Positions 1 to 5,763 of a stretch of DNA of 5,763 nt are shown here, in pieces (the first letter of the stretch is position 1; every line of letters begins with the position of its first letter). Below the pieces are notes generated by a model. That model made no database searches. It was given only the letters and a program-made list of their open reading frames with translations, and was not told the DNA's origin. A program made the translations under genes and the position numbers. The stretch comes from Lachnospiraceae bacterium (GTDB lineage Bacteria; Bacillota_A; Clostridia; Lachnospirales; Lachnospiraceae), in NCBI GenBank assembly GCA_003446335.1, contig DMAZ01000219.1:1-5763 (forward strand), given 5' to 3'.

Positions 1-3000
1 GAGAGCCTGACGGTTACCATGAAGAATGGGGATCAGTTCGTGATTAGGGTGACGGATGCGCAGATCACTAAGAAATACATCAGCGACAGCGGTGAAACGT
101 GGCTGATTACGGTTGCCTATGGCGAAGACGCTATGATCCCGGATGGCGCGGATCTTGAAGTCAGAGAAATCCTTTCAGGCAGCGAAGAATACAGCTCATA
201 TTATGAGCGTGCAAAGGAACAGCTCGGCATTGACGAAGAGAGCACCTCGACGGATACAGAAGATCCGGAGGGCATGCTTGTGGAGGAGAATGTATCTCCG
301 GAGGGGGGTCGTTCGCTGAATATTTCCCTTCCTCTTACGGAGGATTCGGTGAAAAAGGATGCCGTCTTTGCCCGGTTTTTCGATATCCGTATCGTATATG
401 AAGGCGAGACGATAGAGCCGAAAGCTCCGGTAACCGTTATGGTGGAATACGCGGACTTACCGCAGGTCGATGAAAACACATCTGCCTGTGCGGTGCATTT
501 TGCAGCGGACGGGATAGAGGTGATTGACGCGGAGGTCACCGGGCAGGAGAACAGGGATGCATCGGCAACCGGAGAAAACAGCGGACAGATCTGCTTTGAA
601 CAGGGAAGTTTTTCTGTAACAGGCACGGTGCTGACGGTCGGCCAGAACTGGAATAATCTGACCAGCGGCAGACAATATGTTATGTATGTGACTTACAACG
701 GAAATACCTACGCCGTAAGACATGACCGCCAGCTGACCCCCGTGATCGTGAATGGAGGAAACCTGACATTTGCCAACTTTACGGAAGTGTCCGAGGTAAA
801 CGAGTATCTGTGGGACTATACAAGGACCACGACCGGTTTTGGGTGGGGAGCTACGAATCATCACTTTATTTCCTATTCGCAGGGGAATCAGACATTCTAC
901 CTGGACCCCAGCGATGCAACCGATATTTCGCATACCCAGAGAGAACTGACCCGGGAAACCAATGGACGGATTCATTCCGGCAATAATTACCTGGGCGTAA
1001 ATGTTAATAACATCGTCGGCCTGCAGAACGTTAACAATGCCGTATCGATTCAATTCGCGAATGCCTTTGCGAAGGATAAAAGCGTTACGGTACATTTTGT
1101 GGACCGCAACGGAAATCCGCTCACGGGTACCAGCTATACCGGAGAAAACAACCAGGTTATTCAGAACAGTGATGGGACATTCACGATTCCGTACAACTGG
1201 CACGGCTCGCCCGCAGCAGGCGATATACTGCTCAACGATCATTTCTCTCTGCCGGGCTACACTTATGCGAATGCTCACCTGGCCGGAAACAGAAACGGAA
1301 CGGAAGCGCTTACGTATGACGGCCTTATTATCGATGCGAAACTTACACAAAAGGGCAACAATCTTTATTATTACACTGACAGAGGAGATAACGCACAATA
1401 CGGGAATCTGCAGGAGACGAATTTTAATAATGCGCTTCAGGTGTATGCGTCTAACGGCAGCGATACTTTGGTAAACTATTCTCCGGCGAATACGGATAAG
1501 GATATCTATGTGATCATGGATCCCGTATACCACGGAACCTCCGGATCAGGCTCAGGTTCCGGATCAGGCTCAGGTTCCGGAGATGATTATGATATAAATG
1601 ATCCGGATTTTCTTAAGCGAATGGATCCGAACGGAGATGGAACTTATAAGATCTCACTGAGTGTGACCGGGAAGTCCAAGAATCAGACCACCAATCCCAA
1701 GGCGAACGTTCTGCTTGTTGTGGATACTTCATCGAGTATGGTCACGAATAACACGGAAAACGGTACTACGCGGCTGCATGATACACAGGAAGCGCTGCTG
1801 GATCTGGTGGGAGGTGAAAGAAACCAGCAGGGACAGCGCGAAGGAGGACTTCTTTCAAACAACTCACTTCCAGGTAAGGATGCCGATACCGTAGAAATTG
1901 CCATGATCTCCTTCGATGGCGGTACTGTGAACGAGCTTGGGTGGGGAACCAGCTTTACTGATTTTAGAAACAGGGTCAACGGATTGACGGTCCACCGCGG
2001 CACAGACTGGGAGGACGGTCTGAAGCTCGCATACAGCATTGCTTCCGCCAAGAGAAGCGCTGAGCCGGAAGAGGCAACTTTTGTTGTATTCTTCACCGAC
2101 GGTGAGTCCTCGCAGTATACAAATTTCCATGGAACCGGAGATTATAACCCGGGAGGCTTTGAAGGCGGTTACCGAAGATGGTACAGTTATTATCTTTCCA
2201 GTTATGCCGCCTGGGATGAAGCGAGAGCGATCGTGAACGACGGAATCCGGCTGTATGGCATTTACGCTTATAATGCAGCGAGCGGGCAGGCGCTGCTGCA
2301 TAATGCCATCAAGTATGGCTACAACACGAATTCGTCGCTGAGCGGAACATATTTTTACGGGGCCGACGGATCCGGTGCTTTAAATGCTGCATTTGCAAAC
2401 ATCCTCAAATCGATCAATGAGTCTGTCGGTTCAACGAACGTAAAGATGCACGACGATATTACAGGTCTTACCAGCGTAGGTATATCTGCGACAGAGACAG
2501 AGGGCATCTTTAATGGCTTTAAGTATACCCGCTCCGGCGGCAGATATCCTGCGGGAAGTGAATGGACAGATGCTCCGCCGGCAATCTTTGTGACGGATGC
2601 GGACAGCGGTGAGAAGTATGTCCAGTGGGATCTGGATGACAGCATACTGGAAGACGGGGTCACTTATACGGTAAGCTTCACTGTCTGGCCAAGCCAGGAG
2701 GCATATGATCTGGTCGCAGATCTGAATAACGGACTGAGAAGCTGGGATTCTTTGAGCGATGATGTACAGGCACAGATTATCCGGATCCCTTCCGGCTCAG
2801 GATATCGGTATGAGCTTAGAACGAACCCTCCCAGCCGGGATGAAAATGGGATTATCAACAATGAGATTTCCTTTGACAAGGTCGTTACAGAGATTCTTGA
2901 TGAATTGCCGGATGGCGTACAGACAGACACGGAGTATCCGCAGCAGGACGGGAGTGTTATTACCTACACGGAGAATGATGATCACACTTATACCATGACG

Positions 3001-4767
3001 GTCGTTACCCACAAGGAAACTGCCTTCAACGATCCCGAGCGGAATATGGGACTGGAGGACACAATTTCTAAAGTTGTGAAAAAGTGGGTCTCCGACCTGC
3101 AGCTGCGTCAGCTGGTTGAATATCTTTATGATACATCCACCGGCATATCCAGAGAGATTGTAATCCCCTTTATTATCAATCAGGATGAATCTAGCTATGG
3201 AGACAGAATCAATCTCGGGTGGAATCAGGAGGGCAGCGGCACAGGCTATACATGGGCGGATGCCTCACAGGATGTGACCGTGGGCGATAATTCGTACACG
3301 ATCGGTACGGAATGGGCCAAACGGTTTGATATCGCAGTCGGCCTGGTGCTCAGTTATGATAACGCCATAGCCAGAGGTATCGATATAAACGACACCTCGA
3401 AATATACTCCGGTCACATATAATAACGAAACGTACTATCTTCTGGAAGATGGTCACGACTATTATATTAATGAGCCGGCCGTTGCGGCACTGCTGGGATA
3501 TCGGTTTGATTTCTCTACTCGGGTTTATCATCCCATGCTGGTGAACGGCACTCTCAAGAGCGTAACAATCGAGAACGGTGTCATTACGGATATTTTCCCG
3601 GACGGCAATGCCAGTCTGGGCGGCCTGGTGGGTGAGAATATTCTACGCGGCGGTATCAACTTGCGCAAGATCCTGCAGGACGATCAGGGAAATGTTATTC
3701 CGGATGAAACGCAGGTAGATGATGAGTTTACGTTTACGATCGTGTTGGAAAACGATGCGGATATTACGGAAACTATTGAAGGGACAGATGTCACCCATAA
3801 GGTTTTTGAGGGGGATGACATTCCCTGGTATTCTGTAAACGGCAACTACTACCATGACAGCGAGGGCAATTATTACAGCTCCGAGGGCGAGGGCATAGAA
3901 GGCAATATCATGGCGATTCCGGAAGGAAATGCCGGGACGAGGGCAGAAGCTACGATCAGCATCAAGAGAACGGATACCGTGCGAATCGCCAACATACCCG
4001 CCGGAACCACCTTTAGTATTCTGGAGACGGAAAGAGACGACTACATTTTTGTGGAAGCTGAGAGGCATGTGACAGGTACAGATGTCTACAGCGCTTCGGT
4101 GGTTCCGCCTGCAGCACCGCTTATCAGCGGAGAAATCGTTCCGAATAAAGAGACAAACGTTACTTTTACAAACCGAAAGGTCGTCAAATATCAAGTGGAT
4201 ATTCTCAAGAAGAGCATGTCTACAAATCAGGCGCTTCCCGGCGCAGTGTTTGACCTGTACGGAGACGATTATTACATAAAAGATGAACAGACAGGTGAAC
4301 CTACATCAACGGTAAATGCGCAGGCTGTTCCACGCAGGGCGAATCTTGTAAGCGGCAGTGATGGTCTTTTGCCTTTGGGAATGCTCAGCAGCGGAACATA
4401 CTATCTGGTAGAGAGACAGACTCCTCCGGGTTACATTCTGATGACGGATCCTGTGGAAATCATTGTGGACAAGGACAGTACAGCTACGAAAATGGTGAAC
4501 GGAGTTGCACTGCCGCTCTATGTGACGTATCACCAGAAGGATTACAGTGGTTCCTACAATAATGAAGGTATCGAAATTGATGTGTCAACGGAACAAACCT
4601 CGGACGGAACGGTTACAACGTATGCTTATACATTGACTGCAATGAACAATACAGGCGCGGAACTTCCCAACGCCGGCGGTCCTGGCACCAGACACTATAT
4701 CCTCCTCGGCATCCTGCTCGCAGGCCTCGCCGGCATGGTGCTTGTACTGCGTAATAGGACAGCGTAA
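1..4767 (+). CDS. Large sortase-anchored surface protein with VWA and SpaA/Cna-B-like domains (5' partial)
   Basis: Probable adhesin or pilin-related protein displayed on the cell wall; the ligand is unknown. The frame is open from base 1. The first in-window ATG (19) has no Shine-Dalgarno sequence and falls inside a beta-rich module, so the true start and signal peptide lie upstream. Residues are counted from the codon at base 1. Residues 1-215 are repeat-like beta modules typical of clostridial surface proteins. Residues 514-527 are a (Ser-Gly)7 hinge. A VWA domain spans about 567-810, with MIDAS residues D575-T-S577-S-S579, T668 and D700 (in FFTDGESS). Residues 889-911 carry a 'YTVSF.VWPSQEAYDL' block that I associate with this family. 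About 1008-1215 is unassigned. A Cna-B-like domain (about 1218-1393) has candidate isopeptide residues K1223, E1342 and N1391. A SpaA-like domain (about 1395-1500) has K1403/K1404 and the E-box E1471 (YYLVERQTPPGY). LPNAGG, a hydrophobic helix and RNRTA end the protein. Tandem TAA stops terminate it. The family call is confident; the exact role is inferred. Confidence 0.9.
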   Translation, partial: ESLTVTMKNGDQFVIRVTDAQITKKYISDSGETWLITVAYGEDAMIPDGADLEVREILSGSEEYSSYYERAKEQLGIDEESTSTDTEDPEGMLVEENVSPEGGRSLNISLPLTEDSVKKDAVFARFFDIRIVYEGETIEPKAPVTVMVEYADLPQVDENTSACAVHFAADGIEVIDAEVTGQENRDASATGENSGQICFEQGSFSVTGTVLTVGQNWNNLTSGRQYVMYVTYNGNTYAVRHDRQLTPVIVNGGNLTFANFTEVSEVNEYLWDYTRTTTGFGWGATNHHFISYSQGNQTFYLDPSDATDISHTQRELTRETNGRIHSGNNYLGVNVNNIVGLQNVNNAVSIQFANAFAKDKSVTVHFVDRNGNPLTGTSYTGENNQVIQNSDGTFTIPYNWHGSPAAGDILLNDHFSLPGYTYANAHLAGNRNGTEALTYDGLIIDAKLTQKGNNLYYYTDRGDNAQYGNLQETNFNNALQVYASNGSDTLVNYSPANTDKDIYVIMDPVYHGTSGSGSGSGSGSGSGDDYDINDPDFLKRMDPNGDGTYKISLSVTGKSKNQTTNPKANVLLVVDTSSSMVTNNTENGTTRLHDTQEALLDLVGGERNQQGQREGGLLSNNSLPGKDADTVEIAMISFDGGTVNELGWGTSFTDFRNRVNGLTVHRGTDWEDGLKLAYSIASAKRSAEPEEATFVVFFTDGESSQYTNFHGTGDYNPGGFEGGYRRWYSYYLSSYAAWDEARAIVNDGIRLYGIYAYNAASGQALLHNAIKYGYNTNSSLSGTYFYGADGSGALNAAFANILKSINESVGSTNVKMHDDITGLTSVGISATETEGIFNGFKYTRSGGRYPAGSEWTDAPPAIFVTDADSGEKYVQWDLDDSILEDGVTYTVSFTVWPSQEAYDLVADLNNGLRSWDSLSDDVQAQIIRIPSGSGYRYELRTNPPSRDENGIINNEISFDKVVTEILDELPDGVQTDTEYPQQDGSVITYTENDDHTYTMTVVTHKETAFNDPERNMGLEDTISKVVKKWVSDLQLRQLVEYLYDTSTGISREIVIPFIINQDESSYGDRINLGWNQEGSGTGYTWADASQDVTVGDNSYTIGTEWAKRFDIAVGLVLSYDNAIARGIDINDTSKYTPVTYNNETYYLLEDGHDYYINEPAVAALLGYRFDFSTRVYHPMLVNGTLKSVTIENGVITDIFPDGNASLGGLVGENILRGGINLRKILQDDQGNVIPDETQVDDEFTFTIVLENDADITETIEGTDVTHKVFEGDDIPWYSVNGNYYHDSEGNYYSSEGEGIEGNIMAIPEGNAGTRAEATISIKRTDTVRIANIPAGTTFSILETERDDYIFVEAERHVTGTDVYSASVVPPAAPLISGEIVPNKETNVTFTNRKVVKYQVDILKKSMSTNQALPGAVFDLYGDDYYIKDEQTGEPTSTVNAQAVPRRANLVSGSDGLLPLGMLSSGTYYLVERQTPPGYILMTDPVEIIVDKDSTATKMVNGVALPLYVTYHQKDYSGSYNNEGIEIDVSTEQTSDGTVTTYAYTLTAMNNTGAELPNAGGPGTRHYILLGILLAGLAGMVLVLRNRTA
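1540..1581 (+). repeat. 18-bp tandem repeat encoding a (Ser-Gly)7 linker
   Basis: Two identical 18-bp units (1540-1557 and 1558-1575) are followed by the first 6 bp of a third (1576-1581). The unit is TCCGGATCAGGCTCAGGT and encodes SGSGSG. The array forms a flexible 14-residue linker between the N-terminal beta modules and the VWA domain. Its unit length is a multiple of three, so gain or loss of a unit would change linker length without breaking the frame. Confidence 0.9.
4663..4767 (+). other. C-terminal cell-wall sorting signal (LPNAG, membrane helix, basic tail)
   Basis: The last 34 residues form a tripartite sortase signal. LPNAGG is at residues 1555-1560, a leucine/glycine-rich hydrophobic stretch runs from about 1566 to 1583, and the tail RNRTA is positively charged. 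By established sortase biology, cleavage would fall between the fourth residue and glycine, and the protein would then be attached to the cell wall or to a pilus. The fourth position is Ala rather than the canonical Thr. No sortase gene is visible in the window. Confidence 0.88.
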
Positions 4768-4784
4768 TAAGACAGTAAGATAAG

Positions 4785-4825
4785 AAAGGCTGATCTTCAG
4801 GCAACTGGGGGTCAGCTTTTCTATT
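4785..4825 (+). terminator. Intrinsic terminator of the surface-protein gene
   Basis: AAAGGCTGATC (4785-4795) pairs with GGTCAGCTTTT (4810-4820) with two G-U pairs. The pairing continues inward through TTCAG (4796-4800) against CTGGG (4805-4809) with two more G-U pairs. This gives a continuous stem of about 16 bp closed by a GCAA (GNRA-type) tetraloop. The 3' arm runs into TTTTCTATT. It starts 17 nt after the TAA at 4767, so it should end the surface-protein transcript before the next gene. Confidence 0.85.
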
Positions 4826-4841
4826 GGGCAAAAGTTGCGCC

Positions 4842-4870
4842 TTGAAAAAGCCTTCCGCCTATGATAACAT
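4842..4870 (+). promoter_or_regulatory. Putative sigma-A-type promoter for the Rpn-family gene
   Basis: TTGAAA (4842-4847, five of six matches to TTGACA) is followed after 17 nt by TAACAT (4865-4870, four of six matches to TATAAT, with the first two and last positions kept). Transcription would begin near 4876-4878, giving a leader of about 70 nt. Alternative readings are TATGAT (4860-4865), which with TTGCGC (4835-4840) has a long 19-nt spacing, or GATAAC (4863-4868). The location just after a strong terminator supports a separate promoter here, but the exact hexamers are a guess. Confidence 0.5.
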
Positions 4871-4895
4871 TTTTATGGGGGCACATAAAGGGGGA

Positions 4896-4956
4896 GCTGA
4901 ATTCTATTTGCTACCAAATTCATCAAGCAAAGGAGGAATCGATGAATGAATTCAGC
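4896..4956 (+). promoter_or_regulatory. Start-codon-sequestering stem-loop in the Rpn leader
   Basis: Two perfect inverted repeats nest around the start region. GCTGAATTC (4896-4904) matches GAATTCAGC (4948-4956), and ATTCATC (4918-4924) matches GATGAAT (4941-4947). The two 3' arms are contiguous, so the 16 nt at 4941-4956 can be fully paired, with one 13-nt bulge on the 5' side. Both overlapping ATG codons lie in the paired strand, while the AGGAGG ribosome site lies in the 16-nt apical loop. Translational control is inferred; only the complementarity is seen directly. Confidence 0.5.
4931..4936 (+). promoter_or_regulatory. Shine-Dalgarno AGGAGG with two candidate ATGs
   Basis: This is a full-consensus AGGAGG. 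It lies 5 nt before an ATG at 4942 that opens only a 9-codon ORF ending at 4971, and 9 nt before the ATG at 4946 that opens the Rpn reading frame. The Rpn frame has a TGA (4943-4945) directly upstream of 4946, so no earlier in-frame start is possible and 4946 is the start chosen. The decoy ATG at 4942 could lower initiation at 4946. Confidence 0.85.
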
Positions 4957-5763
4957 AAACCTAAAGTATAAGGATCGTTTGTTTAACGCGATTTTTGGAG
5001 CAGAGGAAAACAAGTCGTGGACACTCAGCTTGTATAATGCTGTAAGCGGTTCTTCGTATACGGATCCATCAGCCATAACCATTACAACGATTCACGAAAT
5101 TATGTATCTGAGCATGCACAATGATGTCTCGTTCTTGATTGGCAATGAAATGAATCTGTATGAGCAGCAGTCGACATATAATCCCAACATGCCCTTGAGG
5201 ATGTTGATGTATATCGGGCATCTATACGATAAGTATTTGCGCGAAGAAAAGCTGAACAGATACAGCAGTCAATTGCTGAGAATTCCTGCTCCTATCCTGG
5301 TGGTCTTCTACAATGGGAAGAAAGAACAGCCTGAGAAAACTGCTTTAAAGTTGTCCGATTCGTATCCTGAAGGAATTAGTGGTGCTGTTGAGGCAATTGT
5401 GATCATGCTGAATATCAATTCCGGCAGGAACAAAGAGCTTATGGAGGCCTGTAAGCCGTTGGCAGAATATGCCTGGTTTGTAGAAGAAGTACGCAAGAAT
5501 ACCCGCAACACAGACAAGGAAAGCCGAGTGCTAGCTGTAGATCGGGCAATTACAGCTGTACCGGATGACTTTTTGATCAAGCCCTTTTTAGAGGCGCACA
5601 GAGCGGAGGTCAGAGGAATGATGTTGGAAGAATACAATGAAGCGGAACAGATGGAACTCTTCAGGCAGGATGGCGTGAAAGAAGGCCGAAAAGAAGGCCG
5701 AAAAGAAGGCCAAAAAGAAGGAAAGATCCTTGGAACGATTGAAACCATGAGGGATGATGGGAA
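4946..5763 (+). CDS. Rpn-family PD-(D/E)XK nuclease / putative transposase protein (3' partial)
   Basis: A predicted DNA endonuclease of the Rpn family. Characterised members promote RecA-independent recombination, and some act as toxic antiphage proteins. 272 codons are visible without a stop; family members are usually about 290-330 residues, so only a short tail should be missing. Residues 9-18 (KDRLFNAIFG) are the family's N-terminal motif. The core reads D60 (NDVSF), then E73-Q-Q75-S-T, a PD-(D/E)XK variant with Gln in the usual Lys place, then NPNMPLRMLMYI (80-90). IPAPILVVFYNGK (113-125) is a further family block. The C-terminal region begins near VRGMMLEEYNEAEQMELF (222-239) and runs into KEGR repeats (245-259). 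The start at 4946 follows AGGAGG by 9 nt and is the first in-frame start. The gene has its own probable promoter and a structured leader. No inactivating change is visible in the part seen. The family call is firm; the biological role (defence or selfish element) is not settled by sequence. Confidence 0.88.
   Translation, partial: MNSANLKYKDRLFNAIFGAEENKSWTLSLYNAVSGSSYTDPSAITITTIHEIMYLSMHNDVSFLIGNEMNLYEQQSTYNPNMPLRMLMYIGHLYDKYLREEKLNRYSSQLLRIPAPILVVFYNGKKEQPEKTALKLSDSYPEGISGAVEAIVIMLNINSGRNKELMEACKPLAEYAWFVEEVRKNTRNTDKESRVLAVDRAITAVPDDFLIKPFLEAHRAEVRGMMLEEYNEAEQMELFRQDGVKEGRKEGRKEGQKEGKILGTIETMRDDG
5605..5623 (+). promoter_or_regulatory. Possible intragenic ribosome site and start (RpnS-like) inside the Rpn gene
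   Basis: GGAGG (5605-5609) lies 8 nt upstream of ATG at 5618, immediately followed by a second ATG at 5621; both are in the Rpn frame (codons 225 and 226). Initiation here would give a small protein lacking the nuclease core and holding only the C-terminal tail. In characterised enterobacterial Rpn loci a C-terminal protein made from an internal start blocks the toxicity of the full-length protein. Extending this to the present gene is inference, since the purine-rich codons may simply reflect conserved residues. Confidence 0.35.
5678..5722 (+). repeat. 12-bp tandem repeat encoding KEGR/KEGQ units in the Rpn tail
   Basis: AAAGAAGGCCGA occurs exactly at 5678-5689 and 5690-5701. It then occurs with one change (AAAGAAGGCCAA) at 5702-5713 and as a partial copy AAAGAAGGA at 5714-5722. 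It encodes KEGR-KEGR-KEGQ-KEG. Charged Lys/Glu/Gly repeats are a common ending in this family. The near-identity of the units at DNA level suggests recent expansion by slippage, in frame. Confidence 0.85.

Noticed and set aside
19..21. ATG at 19 as the true start of the surface protein.
   Set aside because: The frame is open through base 1, there is no Shine-Dalgarno in the 18 bases before it, no signal peptide follows, and the sequence before and after reads as one continuous beta module.
457..1533. Long antisense open frame (about 358 codons) on the - strand starting with GTG at 1533 and preceded by GGAGG.
   Set aside because: It lies wholly opposite the recognised surface-protein frame, has no recognisable domain and an Ile/Arg-heavy composition typical of antisense shadows. 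The GGAGG comes from the TCC/GGA linker codons on the other strand.
3841..3900. Tyr/Gly/Glu-rich imperfect repeat (NYYHDSEGNYY) in the surface protein as a possible special repeat.
   Set aside because: Similar segments are common inside Cna-B-like domains of clostridial surface proteins, and the DNA copies are not closely identical.
4768..4945. CRISPR, tRNA, riboswitch or insertion-sequence end in the intergenic gap.
   Set aside because: No spaced direct repeats, cloverleaf or terminal inverted repeats of a mobile element were seen. The only strong structures are the terminator and the leader hairpin already listed.
4873..5082. Antisense frame across the Rpn start, possibly a divergent regulator.
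   Set aside because: No recognisable domain and no convincing ribosome site, and it covers the promoter-leader and conserved N-terminus of the Rpn gene.
5308..5748. Antisense open frame (about 146 codons) with a Pro-Ser-Phe repeat.
   Set aside because: The apparent repeat is the reverse reading of the KEGR-encoding 12-bp repeat; the + frame is a recognised Rpn protein.

Overview
The window looks like a piece of a Bacillota chromosome, probably a gut Clostridia member of the Lachnospiraceae type. This rests on recognising two protein families common there and on roughly balanced base composition. It is not based on any marker gene. Both genes read on the + strand and both are cut by the window edges.

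Positions 1-4767 hold the 3' portion (1588 codons) of a very large cell-wall-anchored surface protein. In order it has beta-rich N-terminal modules, a (Ser-Gly)7 hinge, a von Willebrand factor A (VWA) domain with an intact metal-binding MIDAS, and a long region I cannot assign. Two Cna-B/SpaA-like domains with candidate isopeptide residues follow, then an LPNAG sortase signal with a membrane segment and basic tail. The architecture is that of an adhesin or pilin-related protein. The signal peptide, true start and promoter lie upstream of the window.

Positions 4768-4945 are intergenic. They hold a strong intrinsic terminator (16-bp stem, GCAA tetraloop, T-rich tail), a likely sigma-A-type promoter, and a 5' leader of about 70-75 nt. 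The leader can fold so that the Shine-Dalgarno sequence sits in a loop while the start codon is buried in the stem.

Positions 4946-5763 hold the first 272 codons of an Rpn-family (PD-(D/E)XK, 'recombination-promoting nuclease/putative transposase') protein. It has the D60...E73-x-Q75 catalytic pattern and a KEGR-repeat tail, and it is open at the window's right edge. The gene contains a well-formed internal Shine-Dalgarno and an in-frame ATG-ATG at codons 225-226, just before the C-terminal tail. In characterised Rpn toxin/antiphage loci an intragenic start makes the antitoxin from the same gene.

The two genes look like separate transcription units, and nothing in the sequence ties their functions together. 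The points most worth a second look are the structured, multi-start leader of the Rpn gene and its possible internal antitoxin start.
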